Positions 44,011-52,617 of a stretch of DNA of 64,000 nt are shown here, piece by piece (within the stretch, counting starts at the first letter, position 1; each line of letters begins with the position of its first letter). The notes below the pieces were generated by a model. The model ran no database searches. It saw only the letters and a program-made list of their open reading frames with translations, and was not told where the DNA came from. The translations under genes were made by a program, and so were the position numbers. The stretch comes from Salinilacihabitans rarus (GTDB taxonomy: Archaea > Halobacteriota > Halobacteria > Halobacteriales > Natrialbaceae), in the NCBI RefSeq assembly GCF_024296665.1, contig NZ_CP100762.1, positions 2,046,001 to 2,110,000 of the forward strand, in the 5' to 3' direction.

Positions 44011-44625
44011 ATGGAGGTTCACCACGTCACCGAGGACGCGGAGACGTTCACCTGCAACGCCTACCTCGCGCGCGCCGACGGCAACGCGACGCTCGTCGAC
44101 GCGGGCGCCTACGAGGGCGTCGTCGACGCGATCCGGCGGCGCGTCGACGACCTCGACGCGGTCGTCCTCACCCACCAGCACGGCGATCACGTCGCCGAAC
44201 TCGACGCCGTCTGCGAGGCGTTCGACCCCGAGGTGTACGCCTACGCCGACCACCCGCGGCGGACGCGCGCCCTCGGGGACGGCGACGCCGTCGCGATCGG
44301 CGACGAAGCGTTCGAGGTCGTCCACACGCCGGGCCACGCCGACGACCACGTCTCGCTCGTCTCCGAGACGACGCTGTTCTCCGGCGACGTGGTCGTCCAC
44401 GACGACGGCGCCTTCGACTACGGCAGTTTCGGGCGCACCGACATGCCCGGCCAGTCCCGCGAGGCCCTCATTCAGAGCATCGAGACCCTCCTCGACCGGA
44501 TGCCCGACGCCGTCGAGCACATGTACGCGGGTCACGGTGGCGTCTTCCACGGGGACGTCCGCGACGTCGTCGAGACCGCGTTAGAGCGGGCGGAGAAACG
44601 GGAGCCGAAGTATCCGGAGGAATAA
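44011..44625 (+). CDS. MBL-fold metallo-hydrolase (glyoxalase II-like)
   Basis: The 204-residue hydrolase has the metal motif 'LTHQHGDHVAEL' (HxHxDH), a third His in 'TPGHADDHV', the bridging Asp in 'LFSGDVVV' and a last His in 'AGHGGVFHGD'. Such small enzymes hydrolyse thioesters or related esters. The ATG at 44011 starts MEVHHVTEDAETFTCNAYL, a typical N-terminus of this group. It is divergent from the DUF5786-like gene. Confidence 0.9.
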   Translation: MEVHHVTEDAETFTCNAYLARADGNATLVDAGAYEGVVDAIRRRVDDLDAVVLTHQHGDHVAELDAVCEAFDPEVYAYADHPRRTRALGDGDAVAIGDEAFEVVHTPGHADDHVSLVSETTLFSGDVVVHDDGAFDYGSFGRTDMPGQSREALIQSIETLLDRMPDAVEHMYAGHGGVFHGDVRDVVETALERAEKREPKYPEE

Positions 44626-44674
44626 CGGAGCCGACGCTGTCCGTTCTCGTCCGAGACGCGAGAGGAGACTCCGA

Positions 44675-44824
44675 TCAGGCCGCGCGGGCTTCCTTCGCCT
44701 TCGGGCGGAGCTTCGAGTAGCCGCACTTGCGGCACTTGTCGGCTCGCGCCGGGTTGCGCGCGTTGCACTTCATGCAGATCATCTTCTCGAGGGTCCGCTT
44801 CTCGGCGGCGTCGAAACTGGCCAT
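44675..44824 (-). CDS. rpl40e: 50S ribosomal protein L40e
   Basis: This 49-residue protein has the L40e zinc ribbon: 'CMKCNARNP' and '[12 protein letters not shown]' (Cys17, Cys20, Cys31, Cys34). It is basic and ends 'KAKEARAA'. In archaea it is a free ribosomal protein, whereas in eukaryotes it is made as a ubiquitin fusion. A minus-strand GATTATATGC-type TATA box lies at about 44848-44857, some 28 bases before the ATG. It follows tsr3 on the same strand, so two ribosome-related genes are adjacent. Confidence 0.96.
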   Translation of the reverse strand: MASFDAAEKRTLEKMICMKCNARNPARADKCRKCGYSKLRPKAKEARAA

Positions 44825-44870
44825 GTCGTCCGGTTGGCCGCTGACGCATATAATCGCTGTGATCCACGCG

Positions 44871-45371
44871 TTACTCGTCGGCGAGGTAGTCCGCCTGGAC
44901 GGCGACGACCTCGCTCGAATCCGCGCAGTCGGCGTACCGCCGCAGGGGCTCCTCGTTGAGCGTCAGGAAGGTCTCGCCCCAGCGGAACGGTTCGAGCAGG
45001 TCCTCGGCCCCGGCCCGGTCGCCGAAGATCCGGAGCGCGGCGGCCAGCGCTTCGGCGGTCGTCAGCCGGAAGGGCCGGCCGTAGTTGACGGGGTTGGCCG
45101 CGACGAGAAAGGGCAGCGCGCGGTGGACGCCGTTCATCCGGAACGACGCCGCCTCGGCGGACTCCCACGAGCAGTCGAGCGCGACGAGCGTTTCGAGCCC
45201 CGCCTCGGCGTCGGCGGGCGAGAGCGCCCGCTCGGCGTGGGGGTTGAGCACGACGCCGTAGGGCACCCCCCGCATCGACCGGTGGAGCGTCGCCCGGTCG
45301 AAGCGTTCGAGGCGCCGGGCGGTGCACTTGTCGGGGTCGTCGTCGCCCTCGTAGTAGACGTGGACCTCCAC
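44871..45371 (-). CDS. tsr3: Tsr3-like (DUF367) rRNA aminocarboxypropyltransferase
   Basis: The 166-residue enzyme is of the Tsr3 type, which transfers an aminocarboxypropyl group from SAM to a modified uridine of small-subunit rRNA. Family marks: '[15 protein letters not shown]', '[14 protein letters not shown]', '[15 protein letters not shown]' and '[15 protein letters not shown]'. The GTG at 45371 (VEVHVYY) is preferred to a TTG nine codons upstream, because family members begin here and a GCTTTTGCC element lies about 28 bases before it. It is next to rpl40e, consistent with ribosome biogenesis. Confidence 0.9.
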   Translation of the reverse strand: MEVHVYYEGDDDPDKCTARRLERFDRATLHRSMRGVPYGVVLNPHAERALSPADAEAGLETLVALDCSWESAEAASFRMNGVHRALPFLVAANPVNYGRPFRLTTAEALAAALRIFGDRAGAEDLLEPFRWGETFLTLNEEPLRRYADCADSSEVVAVQADYLADE

Positions 45372-45416
45372 GCCCGGCGGTAGGGGCGAGCGGGGCAAAA
45401 GCGGACCGACTCGTCG

Positions 45417-47249
45417 CTACCCCTCGTGGATCGTCTCGCCGCGGTTCAGCCGCGCCGCGATGGTGAACGTCTGCTCGGCCTCGCGTCTGGTGGGGGTGTG
45501 TGCGGCCACGTACCGGGCGGTCGCGATCATCGGGATCCGACGGGTGCGCTCGTCGACCGCGTCGTCGGCGCGCGCCGTCTCACGGCCGTCGTCCGTTCGA
45601 CCGTTCGCGGCGCGTGGCGCCGCGCGGTCGTACTGCCGGAACGCCGCCTCGACGTTCTGGAGGGTGTGGAAGCCGGCGTCCTCGCGCAGCAGGCCGTGCC
45701 CGAGCGTCCGCTTCAGGGCCGCGGGGTCGCCCCCGCAGTCGAAGAACTCGGCGACGAGGCGCCCCGCCTCGTTCACCGCGCCCTCGCGGTCGAAGGTCCC
45801 GAGCAGGTCCTCGCGGATCCGGTCGGGGTCGCGGCCCGACGCCTCGTCGCCGGGGTCGGGGATCGGCGTCGGCGGCGTGTTGAGAAAGCGGTCGAGGTAG
45901 ACGTTCATCGCCGCGTCGAAGACCCCGCGGTAGAGTTCGACCGCGTCGGTCCGACGGGTCGCCCCGTGGACCGCGTTCGCGTAGGTGAACGTGTGGTGGA
46001 CGGTGTTCCAGTCGTCGAACTCGTTTGCGACGCCGAACTGCGCGACCCGGGTCGCGGCGGCGCGGGCGACCGCGGCCGCGAGCGCCTCGGTCCTCGCCCC
46101 CTCGCGGATCGCCCCGGTCAGGGCGTCGACGATCGCCTCGGGGTCGTCCGAGAGCAGCGTCTCCCGGAACCCGGCGGGTGGCTCCCACGTCTGCCCCTCG
46201 CCCTCGCGGGCGAGGGCTTCGAGTCCGGAGGTCTCGGTGACGTCGCCGCCGTAGACGTCCGCGAGCAGCGCCACGAGGTCGACCGGCTGGCGCCACGCGG
46301 AGCGCTCGTCGCTGCGGGCGGCGGTCGCCAGCGGTTCGACGAGGGCCGCGAGCGCGTCGCCCGCGAACGCCCAGCCGACGTGGTCGAGGGTCTCGAACGC
46401 CGTGTTCGCGAAGTCGAGGACGTGGCCCGTCGAGAGGTAGGGGTGGTCGGTCGCGGCGGCGAAGACGATCTCCGCCACCTCGGCCTCCGAGTGGCCGGCG
46501 GCGACCGCGGTGCGGAGACAGCGCTCGGCGCCGTCGGCGTCCCGGACCTCGATGCAGTCGCGGAACCACGACTTGAGGCGGTCGAACGCGACCGCCTCGG
46601 TCGAGAACGACGGCTGGTCGAAGTGTGGCGACTCGTCGGCGCAGTCGCTCGCGACGTGGCGGGCGCCGGTGTAGAGCGCGCGCTTTCGGTCCTCCGCGGC
46701 GAGGTCGTCGAACAGGTTCGCCGCACAGCCGAGGATCGTCAGCCCGCGGCCCCAGCCCGACTCCCGGTAGCGGGTGCCGAACTCGAGGGTCGCGGCCGTC
46801 GGCTCCGCGAAGTCGACGCCGGCGTCGAGCAGGCCGATCGTCGACTTCGCGGTCACCAGCCGCAGGTTCTCCTCGAGGCCCGTCTCCAGTCGCTCGGCCC
46901 AGTGCTCGGCCGGGGGCTTCTCGCGGGGCGGGTCGGGGTCCACGTAGACGGTGCCGTCGCGGACCTCGACGGGATAGGTCCGCACGTCGTCGGCCCACGG
47001 GTCGAACGTGTCGCCACAGGAGAGTTCGAACCGGGCGTGGTGCCAGTGACAGGTGAGGATGCCGTCGTCGACGGTCCCCTCGGCGAGGGGAAAGCCCATG
47101 TGCGGACAGCGGTTGTCCACCGCCCGGACCTCCCCCTCGTGGTAGAACAGCGCGATCGCGGTGCCGTCCGCCGAGACCAGCGCTCGCCCGTCGGCTCGCA
47201 ACTCGTCGAGGTCGACCGCTTCGACGAGGTCGGTGTCACTCGTTGCCAT
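45417..47249 (-). CDS. Rieske 2Fe-2S domain fused to a large His-rich helical domain
   Basis: The 610-residue protein has an N-terminal Rieske domain (about residues 8-105) with complete cluster ligands: C48 and H50 in 'NRCPHMGFPL', and C67 and H70 in 'LTCHWHHARF'. The other 500 residues are almost all helical, acidic and rich in His, for example 'AGHSEAEVAEIVFAAATDHP', 'STGHVLDFAN', 'NTVHHTFTYANAVHG'. I cannot assign that domain; conserved His/Asp/Glu could form a metal centre fed with electrons by the Rieske cluster. No signal peptide is present. It is divergent from a SnoaL-like gene. Confidence 0.82.
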   Translation of the reverse strand: MATSDTDLVEAVDLDELRADGRALVSADGTAIALFYHEGEVRAVDNRCPHMGFPLAEGTVDDGILTCHWHHARFELSCGDTFDPWADDVRTYPVEVRDGTVYVDPDPPREKPPAEHWAERLETGLEENLRLVTAKSTIGLLDAGVDFAEPTAATLEFGTRYRESGWGRGLTILGCAANLFDDLAAEDRKRALYTGARHVASDCADESPHFDQPSFSTEAVAFDRLKSWFRDCIEVRDADGAERCLRTAVAAGHSEAEVAEIVFAAATDHPYLSTGHVLDFANTAFETLDHVGWAFAGDALAALVEPLATAARSDERSAWRQPVDLVALLADVYGGDVTETSGLEALAREGEGQTWEPPAGFRETLLSDDPEAIVDALTGAIREGARTEALAAAVARAAATRVAQFGVANEFDDWNTVHHTFTYANAVHGATRRTDAVELYRGVFDAAMNVYLDRFLNTPPTPIPDPGDEASGRDPDRIREDLLGTFDREGAVNEAGRLVAEFFDCGGDPAALKRTLGHGLLREDAGFHTLQNVEAAFRQYDRAAPRAANGRTDDGRETARADDAVDERTRRIPMIATARYVAAHTPTRREAEQTFTIAARLNRGETIHEG

Positions 47250-47363
47250 GCCACAGGCTTCGACGAGGCGTCACAAAACCGTTCGCTGAAGCGCGTTTTT
47301 GAAAGCGCGGCGAGGGGTCGGGGCGACCGTAGCGTTTCTGTCCCGGGGAGACGAAAGGGAGCC

Positions 47364-47723
47364 ATGGCCGAAGCGACGGACGACGGCGGCGCCGACGGAC
47401 CCGAATCGATCGCCCGCGCGTACTACGACGCCCTCGACGGGGGCGACTACGACGCGCTCGCGTCGCTGCTCGCACCCGAGTTCGTCCAGCGCCGCCCGGA
47501 CCGGACGTTCGAGGGCCGCGAGGCGTTCGTCCGGTTCATGCGCGAGGGGCGGCCGAACCCCGACACCCGCCACGAACTGCGCGAGGTCGTCGGCGACGAG
47601 GGCCGGGTGGCCGTCCGCGGGCGCCTGCTCGACCGCGAGAGCGGCGCGGAACTGCTGGCGTTCGCCGACCACTTCGCCGTCGCGGACGGCCGGATCGTCC
47701 GGATCGAGACCTACACGCGGTGA
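47364..47723 (+). CDS. SnoaL/NTF2-like protein
   Basis: The 119-residue protein has the cone-shaped NTF2/SnoaL fold: 'SIARAYYDALDGGDYDALAS', then 'FVQRRPDRTFEGREAFVRFM', then the final strand pair 'FADHFAVADGRIVRIETYTR'. Small members act as isomerases, hydratases or ligand binders; no substrate can be assigned. It is divergent from the Rieske fusion gene (114-base gap) and convergent with the rhodanese-MBL gene, so a shared pathway with the Rieske protein is possible but unproven. Confidence 0.85.
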   Translation: MAEATDDGGADGPESIARAYYDALDGGDYDALASLLAPEFVQRRPDRTFEGREAFVRFMREGRPNPDTRHELREVVGDEGRVAVRGRLLDRESGAELLAFADHFAVADGRIVRIETYTR

Positions 47724-47724
47724 G

Positions 47725-48903
47725 TCAGGCCGAGCAGTTGTTCGGCCCCAGTTCGAGTTCGACGCGGTCCTCCGGAGGCTCCTCGCGGACGCCGCGGTTG
47801 AGTTCGATGATCTCCTCGTAGTTGGCCGGCTTCTCGCCCGCGTCGGCCATCCGGTCGACGAACGCCGCCTCGTCGAGCGAGAGCAGGTCGATCCCCGTCC
47901 GGGCCTCGCCGACCGTCGTCGCGATCGGTTCGCCCGGCGAGCCGTGGCCGAACTCGCCCTCGGAGGTGACCTCGACGTGGCCGGGGAGGATCGTGATCCC
48001 GTCGGGTTCGGCGAGGAGCGTCCGGTGGAGCGAGCCGTAGAGCAGCCGCGCACCCCTCTCGGCCCCCTCGTTCGCGGCGTCGCCGCTCGCGTCTTCCGAG
48101 TCGCCCTCTCCGAACTCGAGTTCCGTCCGCCCCACCGAGTCGACGTGGAGCGTGTCGGCCGTCAGCAGGGCGGCGTCGTCGACGAGCAGCGAGAGCGACT
48201 CGCTCGTGTGCCCCGGCGTGTGCAACGCCTTCACGTCGAGGTCGCCCACGTCGAGCACCTCGTTGCGCGCGAGCGGTTCGTACTCGTAGGCGAGGTCCCG
48301 TTCTTCGGCGTGCTCGCCGAGGTAGTAGGGGACGCCGAGGTCGCCGGCGAGCCGTCGGCCGCCCGTGAGGTGGTCGGCGTGGACGTGCGTGTCGATCACG
48401 GCCTCGATCGTCAGCCCGTGCTCGGCGGCGGCCACCTCGAACTCGCCGGTGTCCTCGGTGGGGTCGACGACGACCGCCGCGCCCGTCTCCCCGCCGACGA
48501 CGTAGCCCAGACAGCCCTTCGCCCGGCGCTGGACCTGTACGACCGTCGGGCCGCCGACGTCGACCGCGACGTGGTCGTAGACGCCGCTCCAGTCTTTCAT
48601 GCCGCCCTCGACGGCCTGAACCTCGAACTCGTCGGTCGCGGACGCGAGTTGCGTCGCGAGGTTGCCCGACGAGAGCCCCTTCGCGCAGATGGCGACGATC
48701 CGGTCGTGGTCGCCGACGACCGCCCGCAGGTCGTCTAGCTGGCCGTCCTCGTCCAGATCCTCCTCGGGGCCGAAGGGGAAGTTCGTCGCGCCCTTCACGT
48801 GCCACGCCTCGAAGCTCTCCTCGGGGCGGGTGTCCAGCAACACGAACTCCGCGTCCTCGTCCTGGAGTTCCGCGAGCCGTTCGGCGGTGAGCGTGGTGAC
48901 CAT
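47725..48903 (-). CDS. Rhodanese-MBL fusion (persulfide dioxygenase-like)
   Basis: The 392-residue protein has an N-terminal rhodanese domain (residues about 5-105) with active-site Cys in 'AICAKGLSS', then an MBL domain with 'DTHVHADHLTGG' (HxHxDH), 'HTPGHTSESLS', 'LLTADTLHVDSVGR' and 'LPGHVEV', as in ETHE1-type enzymes that oxidise glutathione or other persulfides. The order rhodanese-then-MBL is the reverse of many bacterial fusions. A C-terminal extension follows ('NRGVREEPPEDRVELELGP'). It probably handles sulfane sulfur in the cytoplasm. Confidence 0.88.
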   Translation of the reverse strand: MVTTLTAERLAELQDEDAEFVLLDTRPEESFEAWHVKGATNFPFGPEEDLDEDGQLDDLRAVVGDHDRIVAICAKGLSSGNLATQLASATDEFEVQAVEGGMKDWSGVYDHVAVDVGGPTVVQVQRRAKGCLGYVVGGETGAAVVVDPTEDTGEFEVAAAEHGLTIEAVIDTHVHADHLTGGRRLAGDLGVPYYLGEHAEERDLAYEYEPLARNEVLDVGDLDVKALHTPGHTSESLSLLVDDAALLTADTLHVDSVGRTELEFGEGDSEDASGDAANEGAERGARLLYGSLHRTLLAEPDGITILPGHVEVTSEGEFGHGSPGEPIATTVGEARTGIDLLSLDEAAFVDRMADAGEKPANYEEIIELNRGVREEPPEDRVELELGPNNCSA

Positions 48904-49003
48904 GTCGCCGGCTACGTCCCGAGTCGCCCTAAACGCGGACGCTGTGTACGAAGGCACCGGGTCGAGACCGAAAGCTGATGCCGCTTCGCTGATACGATCG
49001 CCC

Positions 49004-50134
49004 ATGGATCCCCGCGAACTGCGCGACGAAGCCGACGAGTGGGTCGACGCCGGCATCGTCAGCCGCGAGCAGGCAGACGCCATCGTCGCCCGCTACGAGG
49101 GCGACGGGGGCGGGCGCTCGCGTCTCGTCGTCGGCCTCGCACTGATGGGCGCCGTCCTCGTCGGCGCCGGCCTGTTCTGGCTGCTGGCGGACGTCTGGGA
49201 CGGCCTCGGCCGGGCGGCCCGGACCGCGGTGCTCGTCGCGGTCCCCCTCGGGGCCGCGGCTGCCGGCGAGGCGGCCTCGCGCAACCGCGCGCCGCGGGTG
49301 GGCCACGCGCTCCGGTTTCTGGCGGCGGCGTTCGTCGGCCCGTCGGTGTTCATGCTCGCGGACGTCTGGTCGCTGTCGGTCTCCGTCGAGTGGCTCCTGC
49401 TCGTCTGGGCCGCGGTCGCCCTGCCGGTCGGCCACGTCCGGACCTCCCGGCCGACGGTCGCACTCGGGTTGCTCGTCGCGGGCGCGACGGTGTTCACGCT
49501 CGAAGCGGGTGTGGACCTCCCCGTCGCGGTCGGCCTCTTCGGCGTCGTCGTCTTCGCGCTCGGGTCCCGGTACCGCCGCCGCGGCGAGCGCCGCCTCGCC
49601 GACGCCTACCGGATCGTCGGCGCCCTCCTCGCGATCGGGACGCTGCTCGCGCTCTCGTTCGAGGGGTGGGGGTACGACCGGCGGACGCTGGAAGCGAGTG
49701 CCGTCCTCGTCGCCGCGGCCCTCGCGGCCGTCGGGGCCGCCCTCGCGACGCGACGCGCCGCCGCGGGCCGGGGCGGGCGCGCCGAGTGGACGTGGACCGC
49801 CGCCGCGGCCGCGGGCGTGCTCGTCGCCGCGGGCGTGATCTCGCTGGTGCCGCCGCTGCCCGGCTTCGCCGCCCTGCTGGCCGTCCACGCCCTCTCGCTC
49901 GCGGCCCTCGTCGCGACCGTCGGCGTCGCGGCGGCGACCGACTCGCCGGCGTTCGCGAACCTCGTGGCGGTCGCGCTGTTCGTCCAGATCGCCTCCTTCT
50001 TCGCCTCCACCCTGATCGAGGCGATGCCCGGCGCGACCGCGCTCGTCGTCGTCGGGACGTTGCTGTTGCTGGTCGCGCTCGCTCTCGAACGCGGCCGCCG
50101 GCGCCTGCTCGAACGGATCGCGGACGAAGAGTGA
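49004..50134 (+). CDS. DUF2157 membrane protein
   Basis: The 376-residue protein starts with a soluble helix pair ('ELRDEADEWVDAGIVSREQA') of the DUF2157 type and continues with about ten short hydrophobic segments rich in Ala, Val and Leu. DUF2157 proteins are widespread and have no known function. The ATG at 49004 gives MDPRELRDEADEW. It is divergent from the rhodanese-MBL gene with 100 bases between. Confidence 0.83.
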   Translation: MDPRELRDEADEWVDAGIVSREQADAIVARYEGDGGGRSRLVVGLALMGAVLVGAGLFWLLADVWDGLGRAARTAVLVAVPLGAAAAGEAASRNRAPRVGHALRFLAAAFVGPSVFMLADVWSLSVSVEWLLLVWAAVALPVGHVRTSRPTVALGLLVAGATVFTLEAGVDLPVAVGLFGVVVFALGSRYRRRGERRLADAYRIVGALLAIGTLLALSFEGWGYDRRTLEASAVLVAAALAAVGAALATRRAAAGRGGRAEWTWTAAAAAGVLVAAGVISLVPPLPGFAALLAVHALSLAALVATVGVAAATDSPAFANLVAVALFVQIASFFASTLIEAMPGATALVVVGTLLLLVALALERGRRRLLERIADEE

Positions 50135-50140
50135 CGGAGA

Positions 50141-51520
50141 TCAGTCGCGTTCGCCGGCGCCAAGCGCGCTCTCGCCGACTTTCCGGTGGCCCTCGATGGC
50201 CTCCTGACCGTCCATGTACGGCCGCAGCGCCTCGGGAATCGTGACGGTGCCGTCGTCGTTCTGGTAGTACTCGAGGACGGCCACCATCACGCGCGGCAGG
50301 GCGAGGCCGGAGGCGTTCAGCGTGTGGAGGTACTCGGCGCTCTCGTGGCGCTCGGGGCGGTAGCGCAGGCCGGCCCGTCGGGCCTGGAAGTCCTCGAAGT
50401 TCGAGGCACTCGAGACTTCGAGCCAGCGGCCGCCGTCCTCGGGGCCGTCGTCCATGTCGTCGCCGGGCGCCCAGACCTCGATGTCGTAGGTCTTGGCCGA
50501 GGCGAACGTGAGGTCGCCGGTGCAGAGTTCGATGACCCGGTAGGGGAGGTCGAGACGCCGGAGGACCTCCTCGGCCTCGTCGACGAGTTCTTCGAGGCGG
50601 TCGTAGCTGGTCTCGGGTTCGACGAAGTTGACGAGTTCGACCTTGTTGAACTGGTGGACCCGGACGATGCCGCGGGTCTCGGTGCCGTGCTCGCCGGCCT
50701 CGCGCCGGAAGTTGGGCGTGTACGCCTGATGTTTCAACGGGAGGTCCTCTTTCAGCAGGATCTCGTTGGCGTACATGTTCGTCACGGGGACCTCCGCGGT
50801 CGGGCAGAGCCAGAGGTCCTCGTCGTCGTACTCCTCCTCGTTGCTCCCGCCGAGGCGGTAGGCGTCGTCGACGAACTTGGGGAACTGGCCGGTGCCGCGC
50901 ATCGACGCGCTCTTGACGGGGACCGGCGGGAAGACGTCGACGTAGTCCTGCTCGCGGTGGACGTCCATCATGAACTGGATCAGGGCGTGTTCGAGGCGCG
51001 CGCCGTCGCCCTTGAGGAAGTAGAAGCCGGACCCGGTGGTCTTCGCGGCGCGGGCCTCGTCGATGATATCGAGGTCCTCGCCGAGGTCGTAGTGGGGGGT
51101 GACCTCGTCGGCGTCGACGCGGAGGTCCTCGAACCCCTCGCGGCGGACCTCCTCGTTGAACCGCTCGTCGAGGCCGAGCGGGACGCTCTCGTGGGGCACC
51201 TGCGGAATGTCGAGCAGTCGCTCCCGCAGTTCGGTCGCGAGTTCGTCGGCCTCGGACTCGACGGCCTCGATCTCGTCTTTGAGTTCGCGGGAGCGCTCGA
51301 TCGCCGCCTCCCGCTTCTCGTCCTCGCCCGCGGCGACGAGCTTTCCGATCCGCTCTGTCACCTCGTTTCGCTCGTGGCGGAGGTCGTCCCCGCGGGCTTT
51401 CAGTTCGCGCCAGCGTTCGTCGAGGTCGAGTACCGCGTCGAGGTCGACGTCGGCGCCCCGGTTGTCGAGGGCCGTGCGCACCTCGTCGGGGTGCTCGCGC
51501 AGGTAGGTCCGGTCGATCAT
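50141..51520 (-). CDS. serS: Seryl-tRNA synthetase
   Basis: The 459-residue class II synthetase charges tRNA-Ser. The N-terminal long antiparallel coiled coil (about residues 30-110, 'HERNEVTERIGKLVAAGEDE') grips the long variable arm. The catalytic domain has motif 2 'YTPNFRREAGEHGTETRGI' and motif 3 near 'ASGLALPRVMVAVLEYYQN'. The ATG at 51520 gives MIDRTYLREHPDEVRTALDN. It is of the common bacterial/haloarchaeal type, not the rare methanogen type. Confidence 0.97.
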   Translation of the reverse strand: MIDRTYLREHPDEVRTALDNRGADVDLDAVLDLDERWRELKARGDDLRHERNEVTERIGKLVAAGEDEKREAAIERSRELKDEIEAVESEADELATELRERLLDIPQVPHESVPLGLDERFNEEVRREGFEDLRVDADEVTPHYDLGEDLDIIDEARAAKTTGSGFYFLKGDGARLEHALIQFMMDVHREQDYVDVFPPVPVKSASMRGTGQFPKFVDDAYRLGGSNEEEYDDEDLWLCPTAEVPVTNMYANEILLKEDLPLKHQAYTPNFRREAGEHGTETRGIVRVHQFNKVELVNFVEPETSYDRLEELVDEAEEVLRRLDLPYRVIELCTGDLTFASAKTYDIEVWAPGDDMDDGPEDGGRWLEVSSASNFEDFQARRAGLRYRPERHESAEYLHTLNASGLALPRVMVAVLEYYQNDDGTVTIPEALRPYMDGQEAIEGHRKVGESALGAGERD

Positions 51521-51594
51521 CGGACGTGGATTCTTTGCGGCCGGCAAAAACCGTGTCGGAAGTGTGCGACGGACGGACACGGCGTCGCGGGCGC

Positions 51595-52026
51595 TCAGAG
51601 CGTGCCGACGGCCGCGCGGGCGAGACCGATCGCGACGAGCGAGACCAGCAGGTTCGCCCCGGCGGTGGCGACGGCGAGGCGGCGGTCGCCGCGCTCCCAC
51701 AGGCCGACGGTCTCGACCGAGAACGACGAGAACGTCGTGAACGAACCGCAGACGCCGGTACCGAACAGCAACAGCGCGGAGCCGTCCGCGCCGGCGAAGA
51801 CCGCCGCGCCGAGGGCGAAACTCCCGAGCGCGTTGACGGTCAGCGTCGCCGCCGGGAACCGGCCGGCAGACACCCGGAGCGAGACCCAGTGTCGGAGGAC
51901 GGCGCCGAGCGCGCCGCCGGTGCCGACGACGTGTGCGGGGTCGGGGTCGAGCGAGACCGCCGCCGCGGGGTCGATGGGGGCGACGGCGAGCGCGGCGGCG
52001 AGGGCGGCCGCGACCGCCGCGCTCAC
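51595..52026 (-). CDS. crcB: CrcB/Fluc fluoride channel subunit (second)
   Basis: The 143-residue four-helix protein shows the Fluc signature 'LTVNALGSFALGAAVFAG' and 'GTGVCGSFTTFSSFSVET', whose Phe and Thr/Ser residues line the fluoride pore. The first 35 residues are longer and more hydrophobic than usual, and the GxxxRY-like segment is weak ('GALGAVLRHWVSLR'). The GTG start overlaps the stop of the preceding crcB by four bases; the two subunits probably form a heterodimer. Confidence 0.88.
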   Translation of the reverse strand: MSAAVAAALAAALAVAPIDPAAAVSLDPDPAHVVGTGGALGAVLRHWVSLRVSAGRFPAATLTVNALGSFALGAAVFAGADGSALLLFGTGVCGSFTTFSSFSVETVGLWERGDRRLAVATAGANLLVSLVAIGLARAAVGTL

Positions 52027-52436
52027 GCGCTCTCACCTCCGAGCGGCCGCGGCCGGACGTCGCCGATCCGGCCGGCGAACGCCCGGCCGACGAGGACGCC
52101 GGCGAACCCCAGTCCGTAGTTGGCCGCGACGATTCCGGCCGCGAGGCCCGCGCTCGCGGCGGTCGCCGTCAGGAGGGCGAACGTGCTGTAGGTCGTCAGC
52201 GACGAGAGAAAGCCCGTCGTGAAGACCAGCCGGGACTTGCGGTCGAGGACGCCCGCGTAGCGGGCCTCGTAGACCACGAAGCCGAGGACGGCGCTGCCGA
52301 GGACGTTGACGAGCAGGATCGCCGCCGTCTCGGGGAGCAGGTCGGTCGCGAAGTACCGCAGGTTCGAACCGGCGAAACCGCCGATTCCGATCAGGGCGAG
52401 CGTCTCGAGTCGAGCGAGGGGGTGATCGCGTGACAT
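52023..52436 (-). CDS. crcB: CrcB/Fluc fluoride channel subunit (first)
   Basis: The 137-residue subunit carries the canonical 'GIGGFAGSNLRYFATDLL' and 'LVNVLGSAVLGF', then 'TTGFLSSLTTYSTFALLT'. Two adjacent crcB genes with overlapping ends are the heterodimer arrangement seen in many prokaryotes; the channel expels toxic fluoride. I looked for a crcB/fluoride riboswitch upstream and saw none. The ATG at 52436 fits the family start. Confidence 0.92.
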   Translation of the reverse strand: MSRDHPLARLETLALIGIGGFAGSNLRYFATDLLPETAAILLVNVLGSAVLGFVVYEARYAGVLDRKSRLVFTTGFLSSLTTYSTFALLTATAASAGLAAGIVAANYGLGFAGVLVGRAFAGRIGDVRPRPLGGESA

Positions 52437-52592
52437 GGCTGACTGGACAGGGACCGTCAGCCGGCGTCCCGTACGGGAGACGCGTCCGGCAGTTGGGTCG
52501 GGCGGGCCCCATCGCCCGGCTGGCTCGACGTTCGAAGATGGCGCGGTTGAAGTTTGCGAATCGCCGCCGCCCGCCGAAAGGAAAAGACACAA

Positions 52593-52611
52593 GTTTAGAC
52601 TGTATCTAAAC
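52593..52611. promoter_or_regulatory. Palindromic operator before the CDF exporter gene
   Basis: GTTTAGACTGTATCTAAAC has perfect seven-base arms around a five-base centre. It ends seven bases before the ATG at 52618, so it should cover the transcription start. The arm sequence (TTTAGA/TCTAAA) and centre differ from the TTTAGGC boxes at 18-28 kb, which suggests a different metal regulator, such as an MntR-, SirR- or ArsR-type protein. Confidence 0.7.
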
Positions 52612-52617
52612 GGCCCC

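Noticed and set aside
52437-52617. A fluoride riboswitch before the crcB pair
   Set aside because: I looked on the minus strand before 52436 for the conserved GG-GATGG-type core and pseudoknot partners and did not find them.
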